A stretch of 64,000 bases of DNA, taken from the NCBI GenBank assembly GCA_947495295.1, contig CANLYJ010000001.1, positions 1,178,001-1,242,000 of the forward strand, written 5' to 3'. Below the pieces are notes generated by a model. It had not been told where the DNA came from. It saw only the letters and a program-made list of their open reading frames with translations, and searched no databases. The first letter of the stretch is position 1; every line of letters starts with the position of its first letter. Of the stretch, positions 27,453 to 37,148 are shown one piece after another. The position numbers were made by a program, and so were the translations under genes. The DNA comes from an uncultured Paracoccaceae bacterium. Lineage in GTDB: Bacteria > Pseudomonadota > Alphaproteobacteria > Rhodobacterales > Rhodobacteraceae.

Positions 27453-27608
27453 GCATGCACTGTGTATTCGGTGTTCATTTGCCCACGACGTCTGTCAGTC
27501 AGGGACGTCCGTTTCGGCGTCATCGTTGTAAAACAAGGAGCTGGTTTAAGTCGTTCTTAATCGACAGCGCGCATAAGACGACCATTGCAAGGCACCAGTG
27601 AGGTACGC

Positions 27609-29987
27609 ATGGCCCTTCTCAGCGCGATCAAGATTTCAATGAGGCTTCCATTGATCATTGGTGTGGTGTCCGTGGCAATCGCTACCACGATTGGGGTGCT
27701 TGGGTATTATGACTTCAAACGCACCATGCATGCGGAAACGCAAAAGGCGCTGAAGGTCCTGACTGACGAACGGGCGCGATCATTGGAAACATGGGCCGCC
27801 GGGTTTGAGCGTAACATGCTGACCTATGCATCCAGTACCAAGACCGTGAAAGCTTTGAACGCCTTTAATGCATCATTTGACCTGCAATCCGACAATCCAA
27901 TGCAGGACCGCCAACAGGCCTACATCACCGACAATCCGAACGCACCAGACGAGCGCGAGAAACTGGATCGCGCGTCAGAGAATGTACCCTACAACTTCCA
28001 ACACGAGATTTTTCATCCATTTTTCCGCAGTATCGCCCAGACCGGTGGATACTATGATGCGTATCTTTTTAATACGAACGGCGACGTCATCTACTCGGTT
28101 TTCAAACAGGCCGACTACGCTACGAATTTGATGAATGGTGCCTTTGCCGATACTGGCTTGGCCCGGGCTTTCAGAGCTGCCGTGTCACAGGATCAGCAAA
28201 GGGTGCATTTTGAGGATTTTTCAGAATACCCGATCAACAATGGCTCATCCGCCGCATTCGCTGCCGCACCTGTATTCGAAGATAGCGGACAACTCCTTGG
28301 CGTTTTTGCTGTCCGGGTGCCGACGGGACAGATTGGTGACATTTTGAACAACCCCATTGGTCTTGGCGAAACTGGTGAGATTTATGCTGTTGGTTCCGAT
28401 CACAAGGCGCGCAGCCATTCAAGGTTTGATGATCGGTTTGAACCGCTAGAGTCGCTCGTTGAATCAGCACAGATTATGGCGCCCTTTTCGGCGACACCCC
28501 AGTTCTTTGCGGGAACCGACGGTCAAAATGGCATGCCAGTGATCGCAAGGACCCAAGAAATGAGCATCCTGGGGCAGGCTTGGCGTTTGGTCGGCGAAAT
28601 TGAGGAAGCAGAAGTATTACGGCCAGTTGTCGCGGTAAGAAACAAGATGATCCTTATAACTGTCATCGGGGCTGGTATTTCGGCCATACTGGGTTGGTTG
28701 TTGGCAAACACCGTAACAAGACCGCTTTCCCGACTGGGTCAAAATATGCAGGCCGTTTCAGAACAGGGTTACGATCAAGACATTACTGACACGGACCGCA
28801 AGGATGAGATTGGCGGCCTCGCGCGTATTCTGATTGCGTTTCGAGATCAGTTGAAACTGGCAGAGTTGGCAGAGCGGGAAGCTCATGCGCTCCAGGCCGA
28901 ACAAGCGCGTGTTGTCGAACAATTGAGCGGTGCGCTCAGCAAGCTGGCCGAGGGTGATCTGACACTGAAAATCGAAACGGAATTTGCAGGTGAATATGAT
29001 CAACTGCGCCAAAACTACAACCTGACGATTGAAAAGCTAAATGGCACGGTGGGGTCCGTCGCCAAAAGTGCCGGTCAGATACGAAACCGTTTGGCTGAGA
29101 TGAGTAATTCATCCAACGAATTGTCGCGGCGCACAGAAAACCAAGCTGCCACGTTGGAACAAACGGCTGCTGCACTTGATGAAATGACTGCGAGCGTCAG
29201 ATCTGCCGCCTCGAGTGCCAAGGAGGTTGAAAATATTGTTACCGCCGCGCAATCGGAGGCCGATAGCAGCGGCAATGTCGTGCGTAACGCCGTCTCTGCA
29301 ATGACTGAAATTGAAAAATCTTCCAATGCGATTTCACAAATCATTGGGGTCATTGACGATATCGCTTTTCAGACGAACCTTCTTGCGCTGAACGCAGGTG
29401 TTGAAGCTGCGCGCGCAGGTGATGCGGGACGTGGTTTTGCGGTTGTTGCGTCAGAAGTGCGCGCACTGGCGCAACGGTCGTCTGATGCCGCGAAAGAGAT
29501 CAAGGGGCTTATCGGCGGTAGTACTGAACAGGTGAAGGATGGCGTGGAACTTGTTGGTCAGGCAGGTGAAGCCCTGACCAAAATCGTCGAGCGGATCGCG
29601 CAGATATCAAGCCTGATCACTGAGATTTCGAATGGGGCACAGGAGCAATCAATTGGGCTTGGCGAGATTAACGTTGGTGTGACACAGCTTGACAAGGTCA
29701 CCCAGCAGAATGCGGCGATGGTCGACGAAGCCACCGCAGCCAGTCACGCCCTCAACCAGGATGCAAAAAGAATGACCAACATCGTGGATCAATTCCAGCT
29801 GCTGCAGGATTCAGTTGATATGCCCTTCGCAAAAGCAGATCTAGAAGCGCATTTGCCCCTTCGCATGACCCCTCAACCTATCGCTTCGGTTGTTGGGAAT
29901 AGCCCCGATCCAGCGGCTCACGCTATCGATGAGGCGCCGACAACAGCAACAGGCACCGACGGCGATCACTTTTGGCAAGATTTCTAG
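27609..29987 (+). CDS. Methyl-accepting chemotaxis protein
   Basis: 792 residues from ATG 27609 (GAGG upstream). Layout: membrane helix ([22 protein letters not shown]), a periplasmic sensor of about 300 residues, a second helix ([20 protein letters not shown]), HAMP ([24 protein letters not shown]), a second HAMP-like stretch, and the signalling hairpin with [38 protein letters not shown]. The C-terminal end FWQDF fits the W-x-x-F type tether used by CheR or CheB. The ligand is unknown. No other chemotaxis gene is adjacent. Confidence 0.93.
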   Translation: MALLSAIKISMRLPLIIGVVSVAIATTIGVLGYYDFKRTMHAETQKALKVLTDERARSLETWAAGFERNMLTYASSTKTVKALNAFNASFDLQSDNPMQDRQQAYITDNPNAPDEREKLDRASENVPYNFQHEIFHPFFRSIAQTGGYYDAYLFNTNGDVIYSVFKQADYATNLMNGAFADTGLARAFRAAVSQDQQRVHFEDFSEYPINNGSSAAFAAAPVFEDSGQLLGVFAVRVPTGQIGDILNNPIGLGETGEIYAVGSDHKARSHSRFDDRFEPLESLVESAQIMAPFSATPQFFAGTDGQNGMPVIARTQEMSILGQAWRLVGEIEEAEVLRPVVAVRNKMILITVIGAGISAILGWLLANTVTRPLSRLGQNMQAVSEQGYDQDITDTDRKDEIGGLARILIAFRDQLKLAELAEREAHALQAEQARVVEQLSGALSKLAEGDLTLKIETEFAGEYDQLRQNYNLTIEKLNGTVGSVAKSAGQIRNRLAEMSNSSNELSRRTENQAATLEQTAAALDEMTASVRSAASSAKEVENIVTAAQSEADSSGNVVRNAVSAMTEIEKSSNAISQIIGVIDDIAFQTNLLALNAGVEAARAGDAGRGFAVVASEVRALAQRSSDAAKEIKGLIGGSTEQVKDGVELVGQAGEALTKIVERIAQISSLITEISNGAQEQSIGLGEINVGVTQLDKVTQQNAAMVDEATAASHALNQDAKRMTNIVDQFQLLQDSVDMPFAKADLEAHLPLRMTPQPIASVVGNSPDPAAHAIDEAPTTATGTDGDHFWQDF

Positions 29988-30353
29988 TCCGCGTTGAAAG
30001 CGACTATCGGCGGGTTGGGAGCCGTCAATGTGATTTGCCGTTTAAGACGTACCGAGAATATCCGGCAAGAATGCGCGACGGTCGATAGTCTGTATGCCTC
30101 ATCGCATCCATAAAATTGCTGGCTCCGGGTGCGCACCGTATTATGCATTTTGATTTCAAGCAGAGCTTCGAGAGCTGTTGAGCGGTGACACGAAGGTATT
30201 GTGCGTAAACGGCGGATCGACGCCTCTTGGAGATGTAAGCTGGCAGGTGTCAAGCTGCGTCGCTTCAAATTATGCATTCGTCGCGTTCCCGTGCCGGTAG
30301 GTCGTCAAAGAGGGATTGGAGCGTCAGGCGCAACCCACTCTTTATTCACCCGT
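29988..30353. other. Intergenic region after the chemoreceptor
   Basis: About 370 bases with no credible gene on either strand, and no repeat or RNA that I recognise. Confidence 0.5.
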
Positions 30354-30455
30354 CTATACGGACCCGGCCCGAACTGAGTCATCGACAATACGTCGTTTGA
30401 TATGTGCTTCAACACGTTGCTTTTGAAGGATATGATAGTATCCCTCATGCGACAT
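30354..30455 (-). CDS. Possible 33-residue peptide downstream of the DUF6505-like gene
   Basis: ATG 30455 opens a short frame encoding a basic, helical peptide (HILQKQRVEAHIKRRIVDDS). GAGGG lies five bases upstream. It begins 17 bases after the stop of the gene at 30473. Without comparison to relatives this could be chance. Confidence 0.28.
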   Translation of the reverse strand: MSHEGYYHILQKQRVEAHIKRRIVDDSVRAGSV

Positions 30456-30472
30456 CCATCCCTCAGCGGTAG

Positions 30473-30952
30473 TTAGTCGCCATGCACCGCGAACATATCC
30501 AGACTGGCATCTTGCGCTTCGATGATACGAATGCTCTCCTTGACCCCTGCGTCGGTTAGCTCGCGCGCGATTGTCATCACGGTGTTTGCGTCGTGTTCGG
30601 CGCAGATATCGATCATATGGTTGATTTCTTCCGCCGCTGCCGGTGTTGCGGCCTCCGCTGATGGCGCCCCGTAGATATCCACGAAATGCCGGGCGAGTGC
30701 TGCCGTCAGCGCATCCACTTCTGCCGGTTCGATTTGGGCCGTCGCCACAAACGTCACGCGCCCGAACGTTTCGGCCCCCAGCCATCCATTGCTGAACGCC
30801 TGTCGCGCCTTGCCCGTCAGGTCGCCATCGGTCCAGTTCGAGAATTCAAACCCGCCCGGAACACACCATTCGCCAGTGCGTGCGGGGCTGTGAAAGACAT
30901 TCATGTCACTTTCGTCGAAATGGATCGCCCGTGCGAGCATCATGTCAGTCAT
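30473..30952 (-). CDS. Conserved hypothetical protein, DUF6505-like
   Basis: 159 residues, starting MTDMMLARAIHFDESDMNVF and containing FHSPARTGEWCVPGGFEFSNW, a form I associate with the DUF6505 family of alphaproteobacteria. No signal peptide or known catalytic motif. It overlaps the lipoate/biotin ligase-like gene by eight bases and ends the DUF6494-mrp-ligase-DUF6505 operon, suggesting a role in protein lipoylation or Fe-S metabolism; that is inference from position. Confidence 0.75.
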   Translation of the reverse strand: MTDMMLARAIHFDESDMNVFHSPARTGEWCVPGGFEFSNWTDGDLTGKARQAFSNGWLGAETFGRVTFVATAQIEPAEVDALTAALARHFVDIYGAPSAEAATPAAAEEINHMIDICAEHDANTVMTIARELTDAGVKESIRIIEAQDASLDMFAVHGD

Positions 30953-31649
30953 CCTTTAACAAGCTGGTAAGAGGGACCAGTGTGGTCTTATCGTTGTGGC
31001 GCAGCAATAGCCCGAATTTTTCGTCAACGCCCAGAAATGTGCCGGTTTTATTGCCGATGGTGATATCTTCATTGATCCCATGGGCTATCCCTGTCCATTC
31101 CTTGTGGATTGCACGGGCACCTTCATCATCCCACCGGTTGATCCAGACCAGCGTATGCCTGACCCAGGCTTCCAGCAGGGCGACCGCATCCACGTCAGCG
31201 CAGCCTTCGGCGTAAAGCGCTGTATGGTCGGGGATGTGACCCGTTTCGGGATCGTCTGGCCAGAGTTGCAGGGTCAGACCGACGGTGACCCAGTTTGGTT
31301 CCACCGCAGGGTCGTTGTCAGAGGCCGTGATTTGCAAAGTGCCGCAGCGTCCGCCATTGACCCAAATCTCACCATCCCAGCCCAGATGTACGGCCACTTC
31401 AGGCGGGGCAAGTGCGCCCAATGCGTTTTGAAAACCAACGCCGCAAAGGGGCAAGATCGTCATGGCATCTGCTAATGCCATCTCTGGCGCGAAAACAACG
31501 GCCGCACGCAGTTGATGCGCACCCAAATCATAGGTGACCAGCCCTGCGTCACAGCCATTTATCGCGGCGTCGCAAGCCTGTTCGAAAGGGTCATTTTGCC
31601 CGATGACAGGCTGACCCTCAAACAAGGGGGGGAAGACAGGCGCGTTCAT
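30945..31649 (-). CDS. Biotin/lipoate A/B ligase-like protein with a DUF4444-type C-terminus
   Basis: 234 residues. The N-terminal 170 residues resemble the biotin/lipoate protein ligase fold (VHLGWDGEIWVNGGRCGTLQ, WVTVGLTLQLWP, VRHTLVWINRWDDEG), and the last 60 (DITIGNKTGTFLGVDEKFGLLLRHND) the small C-terminal domain called DUF4444. It would attach a cofactor such as lipoate to a carrier protein, though the substrate is not proved. It overlaps mrp by four bases on one side and the DUF6505-like gene by eight on the other. Confidence 0.75.
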   Translation of the reverse strand: MNAPVFPPLFEGQPVIGQNDPFEQACDAAINGCDAGLVTYDLGAHQLRAAVVFAPEMALADAMTILPLCGVGFQNALGALAPPEVAVHLGWDGEIWVNGGRCGTLQITASDNDPAVEPNWVTVGLTLQLWPDDPETGHIPDHTALYAEGCADVDAVALLEAWVRHTLVWINRWDDEGARAIHKEWTGIAHGINEDITIGNKTGTFLGVDEKFGLLLRHNDKTTLVPLTSLLKDD

Positions 31650-32701
31650 ATATTTTTATTTTCAATCAAGGATTTGGCGACCTTACGAAACGCCTGTGCC
31701 TGTGCCGAATCCGGTTTGGAGACGACAATCGGTGCCCCCCCATCGGCGGCCATGCGGATATCCAGATGGAGCGGGATTTCAGCCAGCAGGGGCACGCCGA
31801 TTTTTTCGGCCTCGGCGGCGACGCCGCCATGCCCGAACACATGTTCCTCATGCCCGCAATTGGAGCAAATATGTGTGCTCATGTTTTCGATCATGCCAAT
31901 GATGGGGGTATTCATCTGGTTGAACATGTCGATCCCCTTACGTGCATCAAGTAGCGCCACATCCTGCGGGGTGGACACGATGATTGCTCCGTCAAGTTGC
32001 GCCTTTTGTGCCAAGGTCATTTGCACATCGCCTGTGCCCGGTGGCAGATCCACGATCAACACGTCAAGCGCGCCCCACTGCACCTGGCTCAGCATTTGTT
32101 GCAACGCTCCCATCAGCATCGGCCCACGCCAGACAACCGCCTGATCATCATTGGTCATCAGCCCGATTGACATCATCGTCACACCGAAATTGCGCAAAGG
32201 CAGGATAAGTTTGCCATCGGGGCTCTGCGGTCTGCCGGATACGCCCAACATGCGTGGTTGGGACGGTCCATAGACATCCGCATCGAGCATGCCGACCCGC
32301 TTGCCTTCGGCTGTCAGCGCGCAGGCCAGATTCGCCGCAACGGTGGATTTACCAACGCCACCCTTACCGGATGCCACGGCGATGATCTTGTCGATCCCTG
32401 GAATTTTAGCAGGCCCGGCAGCTGCGGCGGAGCGCGATGGTTTCAGGTCGGGCGGGGCGGTTGGCTGACTATGCGCCGTCATCACGATAGAGATGGATTC
32501 CGCCCCGATGCCACGCAGTTTTTCCTCGGCCTCTTTCTTAATTGGCAGATATGGGTCCGGGCTGGATACCTCCATGACAAACCGGACGGTCGTGCCGTCA
32601 ATGTTCAGTGCGCGCGCCAGACCGGCGCTGACCATATCGGTGCCACCGGGCGCCGCGATTGTTTTCAGGCAATCGAGAACCTGTTCTCTTGTAATGCTCA
32701 C
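31646..32701 (-). CDS. mrp: Mrp/NBP35-family Fe-S cluster carrier ATPase
   Basis: 351 residues; binds and hands over Fe-S clusters with ATP hydrolysis. The N-terminal 90 residues are a MIP18/DUF59-like domain (QVLDCLKTIAAPGGTDMVSAG). The P-loop is the deviant Walker A ASGKGGVGKSTVAANLA, and the cluster-binding CxxC is in HICSNCGHEEHVFGHGG. The start is GTG 32701, with GAAGG upstream, immediately after the stop of the DUF6494 gene. In this neighbourhood it may serve the formate dehydrogenase Fe-S proteins as well as general assembly. Confidence 0.92.
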   Translation of the reverse strand: MSITREQVLDCLKTIAAPGGTDMVSAGLARALNIDGTTVRFVMEVSSPDPYLPIKKEAEEKLRGIGAESISIVMTAHSQPTAPPDLKPSRSAAAAGPAKIPGIDKIIAVASGKGGVGKSTVAANLACALTAEGKRVGMLDADVYGPSQPRMLGVSGRPQSPDGKLILPLRNFGVTMMSIGLMTNDDQAVVWRGPMLMGALQQMLSQVQWGALDVLIVDLPPGTGDVQMTLAQKAQLDGAIIVSTPQDVALLDARKGIDMFNQMNTPIIGMIENMSTHICSNCGHEEHVFGHGGVAAEAEKIGVPLLAEIPLHLDIRMAADGGAPIVVSKPDSAQAQAFRKVAKSLIENKNI

Positions 32702-32893
32702 TTATGGGCCTTCGATCTTGCCGGTCACGACATGGTTCAGGTCCAGCTCGTCAATGGTCAGCACCATTTTGACGTCATAGCTTTTGCCGGATGTGTCATC
32801 GGCATTGCGGATCGCGTCTTCGATGGCCTGCTGCGAGGTCACCCCGACTTGTTTAAGAAATTTGCGCATCGACATATTGAAGTCATCGCTCAT
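32702..32893 (-). CDS. DUF6494 family small protein
   Basis: 63 residues (MSDDFNMSMRKFLKQVGVTSQQAIEDAIRNADDTSGKSYDVKMVLTIDELDLNHVVTGKIEGP pattern: a helical N-half and a beta-type acidic C-half), the size and form of DUF6494. It is the first gene of the operon with mrp. Function is unknown; a link to Fe-S or lipoate metabolism is only suggested by the neighbours. Confidence 0.75.
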   Translation of the reverse strand: MSDDFNMSMRKFLKQVGVTSQQAIEDAIRNADDTSGKSYDVKMVLTIDELDLNHVVTGKIEGP

Positions 32894-32987
32894 GATCTGA
32901 CCTTCCCCGCAGATAGAATTATTGACGATCAGACCCTAGCGCCCCTAGGCTGATATGCAACCTGACGCAGTGGTGGGAGCTGGCAGA

Positions 32988-33713
32988 ATGTTAAGAAATC
33001 TTGCTTTGGGTCTGTGTTTGATCGCGGCACCAGTATTGGCGCAGGACAGGGCCTTTACCTTACGCGCACCCGAGGCACTGATCGAGAGTGGTTTTCTGCA
33101 GCATCTTTTGCCACGTTTTTCACTAAAGACGGGGATCCGGATTACTGTCGATCCGGATGCGGGTGATGTTGCTTTGGGCGCGGATGGCACACCTGTTTTT
33201 GGCGATTCCGGTACGGTTTGGCATCTTTCTGACGCGGATGATCCCGATATTGGCGCATTTCAGGATTGGCTGGTGTCGGATGTCGGTAAACGCACGATTG
33301 AGGGGTTTGCCCCCGACGGCACGCCGTTGTTCTCCGCCGATGTTGGCGTTGCTGCCGTTGTTGTTGCCGCCCCGGTTACCGGTGACGTTGCCTTGGGCGA
33401 AAAGTCGAGCCTGCAGAAATGTGGCCGCTGTCATGTGGTCAATGAGAGCAACAAGATGAACGCCATCGGTTCGACCCCTTCATTCGGTTTGATGCGTAAT
33501 TTCGATGATTGGGAGGGGCGGTTTCAAAGCTTCTTTCTGTTGAAACCGCATGCGGCTTTTACGCAGGTAGCAGATGTGACGGACCCGTTTCCTGACAATC
33601 TGCCATCACCGATTGCCCCGATTGAGGTCACATTGGATGAGATTGACGCAATCGTCGCTTATGTGGCCACGATTGCCCCGGCTGATCTTGGCGCGCCCGT
33701 CGAAATTCAGTGA
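32988..33713 (+). CDS. Cytochrome c fused to a shortened TupA-like domain
   Basis: 241 residues from ATG 32988 (GGGAG nine bases upstream). A signal peptide (RNLALGLCLIAAPVLAQ) leads to a domain of about 100 residues with the edge segments of a tungstate-binding TupA: SGFLQHLLPRFSLKTGIRITV resembles SGLSEVLLPAIARDIGLDVQL of the TupA encoded at 45799, and WLVSDVGKRTIEGF resembles WLTSDRARTLINGY. The middle of the binding protein is missing. The C-terminal part is a monohaem cytochrome c with C145-G-R-C-H149 and a late Met region. It is convergent with the 4Fe-4S gene, overlapping by seven bases. Likely a periplasmic electron carrier. Confidence 0.8.
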   Translation: MLRNLALGLCLIAAPVLAQDRAFTLRAPEALIESGFLQHLLPRFSLKTGIRITVDPDAGDVALGADGTPVFGDSGTVWHLSDADDPDIGAFQDWLVSDVGKRTIEGFAPDGTPLFSADVGVAAVVVAAPVTGDVALGEKSSLQKCGRCHVVNESNKMNAIGSTPSFGLMRNFDDWEGRFQSFFLLKPHAAFTQVADVTDPFPDNLPSPIAPIEVTLDEIDAIVAYVATIAPADLGAPVEIQ

Positions 33714-35653
33714 TCCTTGCGCTTTGAAAAATAGTCATCCGTGGTGCGCGGGCGGGGCCGCTCGCCGCCCTGAAAAGGGTTATCTTCAGAGTGAAACTGC
33801 GCCTGAATACGGCAGTTTTCACACATCTGAATCAGCTTGGCCGCATCTGATGTGGCAAACATTGCGTGGTTGCCGGCCAGCTTATTGGTGATCTTTTCGA
33901 TGGTCGATTTGGATCCGAAAAGTGAACCGCATTCGATGCAGGCAAAGGGTTCTTCCTCATGCAGGACCTGCTGGCTGAAAGCGGCATCGGTCAGGTCAAG
34001 CTGCGGTTTAAGGGTGATCGCCTTTTCTGGACAAATATTGGCGCAGAGTCCGCATTGCAGACACGCATCTTCCTGAAACCGCAATTGCGGTTTGTCGGAA
34101 TTATCGCCCAACGCCCCGGATGGACAAAGTGAAACGCAAGACAAGCAAAGCGTGCAGGCATCCCCATCAACCACAATCGCCCCGTATGGTGCGTTTTCGG
34201 GTAGGGGCAGTTGGCTGTCATCGGGCCGCAGCGTCTTGGCGGCGAGCCGCGTGATTTGCCGACGGCTGCCGATTGGCATGATCGGGTCGGGGCAGGGGGC
34301 GGTTAGCCCGGTGTTTTCGAGCGCCGCCGTCAGCGCGTCTGGGTCTTGCGGGTCGATGAGGTTGACCTTGCCGTCCCCCGCGACTGCGGCGGCAAGCCTG
34401 ACTTGTTCGCCGATGACATCGCGGTCCGATTTTGGGCTAAGCAGAATGGTGACATTTGCAAACCCGCAGGCCAGCGCGCCCAGCGTTTCGGCATGACCGA
34501 ACCCGGCCAGCGCATCGGCGGCAAAGGGGATCACATCCGCAGGCAGCCCCGCACCAAAACGTGCGCTCAACGCAATCATTTCTTGTCCGTGACTGTCATC
34601 ATGGACCAACAGGCGCGGGGCCTTTCCGCCAGCTTTGCGATATGTGCTCGCCAATGTGTTGATCCGCTGGAACACGGTTTCGACCGGCGGGGCGTCATAA
34701 CTGATGGCGCCCGATGGGCAGACCGCCGAACACGCACCACAACCGGCACAAATTGTCGGATCGACAGCAACATGTTCACCGACTGAGGTGATTGCCCCGG
34801 TCGGGCAGACATTCAGGCAGTTGGAGCAGGCCGCCTGCTCGGCCCGGCTATGGGCGCAAATCGAGGGTTCTAGCCGCACATATAGCGGCTGTTCGAATGT
34901 GCCAACCATCTGGGAGGCGGTCAGCACCGCCGCTGCAATGGCGGGCGGGTAGGTCGGGTCGGCCCGCAGATAACCTTCGCGTTTTTCGTGGGCAGAGAAC
35001 AGGGCTGGATTGCCAGTCAGGTCCAGAATGATATCGCAGCCGGACACCGCGCCGTCTTTCGCGGGACCAAGCGTAAAGGCGCCACGCCCGCCGGGGCGCA
35101 GGTCTTGAAATTGATCGATTGTGACTTCGAAATTACCCAAGGCACCGCTGGCGCGGCGCAATTGTCCGGTCACACAGTCAAATCGGCGATCCAGCGGCAA
35201 ATCGCAAGATGGATCCAGCAGGACCGTTACTGCAAGCGTGTCACAAAGATCAGCGGCGGCTTGCAACGCGGCAGCTCCACCCATGATCAGGCATGTACCC
35301 TCGGACACCACGTCAATCGCTTTGGTCGCAGGCATGGGTAGCGTCGCCTCTGCGACAAGGGCGGCCATTTTGGGAGCGGCAGGTGCGGTGCCCCATCCGG
35401 CGCGGTCGCGTAGATCAACGAAGTCGGGGGCATCACATGCAATGTCTTCGGCAAGGTCTTCGAAACGTTGGCGTTCTTGCTGGCACGCGATCATCACGTT
35501 GCCGCCGGTCATTTCTTTTGCGGCATGCTCCAACTCATCACCGCAGAGGAACGTGTAGGTTTTTGAGCAGCTTAATCCCGTGGTATTCGAAATGGTCGTT
35601 GCATCAATTGTCTGGCTACCCAGGCAGTCACACAAAATCAGCTTTTTCGTCAT
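33707..35653 (-). CDS. Multi-cluster 4Fe-4S ferredoxin of the formate dehydrogenase locus
   Basis: 648 residues, cytoplasmic. Two pairs of classical 4Fe-4S motifs are present: CSNCLNVCPTGAI and CAGCGACSAVCPSGAI near the middle, CTLCLSCVSLCPSGAL and CLQCGLCANICPEKAI near 520-560. A C-terminal CIECGSLFG with CENC may bind a further metal. The N-terminal 250 residues include an additional domain with SDxxHE-like cysteines (CLGSQTIDATTI, CSKTYTFLCGDELEH). It is divergent from the formate dehydrogenase cluster and is often found with it in this group. A redox or maturation role is likely. Confidence 0.8.
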   Translation of the reverse strand: MTKKLILCDCLGSQTIDATTISNTTGLSCSKTYTFLCGDELEHAAKEMTGGNVMIACQQERQRFEDLAEDIACDAPDFVDLRDRAGWGTAPAAPKMAALVAEATLPMPATKAIDVVSEGTCLIMGGAAALQAAADLCDTLAVTVLLDPSCDLPLDRRFDCVTGQLRRASGALGNFEVTIDQFQDLRPGGRGAFTLGPAKDGAVSGCDIILDLTGNPALFSAHEKREGYLRADPTYPPAIAAAVLTASQMVGTFEQPLYVRLEPSICAHSRAEQAACSNCLNVCPTGAITSVGEHVAVDPTICAGCGACSAVCPSGAISYDAPPVETVFQRINTLASTYRKAGGKAPRLLVHDDSHGQEMIALSARFGAGLPADVIPFAADALAGFGHAETLGALACGFANVTILLSPKSDRDVIGEQVRLAAAVAGDGKVNLIDPQDPDALTAALENTGLTAPCPDPIMPIGSRRQITRLAAKTLRPDDSQLPLPENAPYGAIVVDGDACTLCLSCVSLCPSGALGDNSDKPQLRFQEDACLQCGLCANICPEKAITLKPQLDLTDAAFSQQVLHEEEPFACIECGSLFGSKSTIEKITNKLAGNHAMFATSDAAKLIQMCENCRIQAQFHSEDNPFQGGERPRPRTTDDYFSKRKDH

Positions 35654-35964
35654 GGTGGCCCCCGAGCATGCCAGAAGCCCGGCAGTGGCCGGGCCGTAGG
35701 TTGGCGCAAGCTAGTCCTGATTCTGCATGAAGGTAAACACGAAATGCCGCAGTTGACCGGCCGTTCGGCATGCTGCGCTTGCACAATTTCGCCTCAACCA
35801 AAACGATAGTTACGCAAGGTAAACTTTTGATATAACTTAGTTTCATGTCGTGTTCGTATCGTTGGCACGGAAGGTGCCGCGACAACCTATCGCACCGGAA
35901 ATGCCCCATTAGCAAAAAATTTACTTTTATATTCGTTGGCGGTGGTGCAACCTAAGATCAGCGA
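35654..35964. promoter_or_regulatory. Divergent promoter region of the formate dehydrogenase cluster
   Basis: 311 bases between the divergent ferredoxin gene and the DUF3305 gene, AT-rich around 35815-35850 and 35915-35940, where promoters are likely. I could not recognise a specific operator. Confidence 0.5.
35677..35694. repeat. GC-rich hairpin in the leader of the ferredoxin gene
   Basis: GCCCGGC and GCCGGGC pair around AGTG, 24 bases upstream of the ATG at 35653 and so within its probable leader. It may affect translation or transcript stability. Confidence 0.5.
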
Positions 35965-36546
35965 ATGGGGGCCGGGGAAAAATTGTCCGTAGAGTCAAAG
36001 AGATCGACGTCATTTCCACTAGGTATTGTGGTGAGACGTACAGTCGGAGTGACGCGTTGGGCAAAGCATGTGTGGAAAGCCGTTGCTGTTCTGCCTGGTG
36101 CGCCGGAGGCCCATTGGAAAGAGTTGCGCCGCGAAGGTGATGCCGTTGAGTATCACGCCGCAACTGTTAATCTAGAGTTGCATCGTACGGATACCGACGC
36201 TTACCTATCTGGTCTTTCTGCGCGTGATCCTGCCATCTATGTCATTATGCGTCCGGCTTTGGATGACCGGCCGCTGGATATCGTTCTTGCGACTGCGTCG
36301 CCTTATGAGGCGCAAGATTACGCAGATACTGGCGAGGAACTGGTGGAAAAAGTGCCGATGCCTGAAGGGCTGATCGCGCTAATCCGCGATTTCATTGATG
36401 AACATCATGAGGAAGAGGTGTTTATAAAGCGCCGCCGTGACAAAAAACGGATTGATCTGGAAGAAGACGGCATCGGTGATGCCCGTATTCGTCAGATGGC
36501 CGATGTTTATCGCGCACCAAACGCCAAGAAAGAGGCGATCCATTGA
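35965..36546 (+). CDS. DUF3305 protein of the formate dehydrogenase operon
   Basis: 193 residues. The family core is FPLGIVVRRTVGVTRWAKHVWKAVAVLPGAPEAHWKEL followed by YHAATVNLELHRTDTDAYL and PAIYVIMRP. No membrane segment or catalytic motif is visible. The family is normally found directly upstream of formate dehydrogenase genes together with DUF3306, as here, and is presumed to help assembly. It is the first gene of the operon running to 44360 or further. Confidence 0.85.
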   Translation: MGAGEKLSVESKRSTSFPLGIVVRRTVGVTRWAKHVWKAVAVLPGAPEAHWKELRREGDAVEYHAATVNLELHRTDTDAYLSGLSARDPAIYVIMRPALDDRPLDIVLATASPYEAQDYADTGEELVEKVPMPEGLIALIRDFIDEHHEEEVFIKRRRDKKRIDLEEDGIGDARIRQMADVYRAPNAKKEAIH

Positions 36547-37148
36547 GTGGCGTGACTGACATTTGGGCGCGGCGTAAGGCGGCGGTGCAGGCAGAGACCC
36601 AGGAAGAGATCCGTGCGTCTGAGGCCGCTGCCATTGCCGAAGAGCATCAGAAATTTGATGCGATGAGCGACGCGGAAGTTCTTGACGCGCTCAATTTGCC
36701 GGATCCTGATACGCTGACTATGGGCGATGATTTCAAAGGTTTCATGGCGCAGGCTGTGCCGGACCGTATTCGCAGGCGCGCGCTGCGTACCTTGTGGCGG
36801 TCGAACCCGGTTTTGGCGAATGTCGATATGCTTGTCGATTATGGCGAGGATTTTACCGACAGTGCGACGGTGATCGAAAACCTGCAAACCGCCTATCAAG
36901 TAGGGAAGGGCATGCTAAAACATGTCGAGGCGATGGCCAAGCGGGTCGAGGATGAAGAAGCGTCCGAAACTGACGCCGAATGCGATGCGCCTGCCGATGT
37001 TACAGAAGAGATAGAGGCGGTGTCGGCGAGTGCTGATCTGCCTGTGGCTGATACAACGCTTGATCTGCCGTATGAAGATGACGTGGAAGACCTGCCGATG
37101 ACGGTCAGGCCGCGCCGCATGGTTTTCCAAACCGAGGATGTGACGTGA
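36543..37148 (+). CDS. DUF3306 protein of the formate dehydrogenase operon
   Basis: 201 residues, mostly acidic and helical. The core is LDALNLPDPDTLTMGDDFKGFMAQAVPDRIRRRALRTLWRSNPVLANVDMLVDYGEDF, the DUF3306 signature; the C-terminal 60 residues are acidic and low in order. The start is TTG 36543, overlapping the DUF3305 stop. It overlaps the next gene by four bases. The conserved pairing with DUF3305 and formate dehydrogenase suggests a role in enzyme maturation. Confidence 0.85.
   Translation: MSGVTDIWARRKAAVQAETQEEIRASEAAAIAEEHQKFDAMSDAEVLDALNLPDPDTLTMGDDFKGFMAQAVPDRIRRRALRTLWRSNPVLANVDMLVDYGEDFTDSATVIENLQTAYQVGKGMLKHVEAMAKRVEDEEASETDAECDAPADVTEEIEAVSASADLPVADTTLDLPYEDDVEDLPMTVRPRRMVFQTEDVT

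Noticed and set aside
32258..32953. 231-codon plus-strand frame
   Set aside because: Antisense to mrp and DUF6494, both with clear family motifs.
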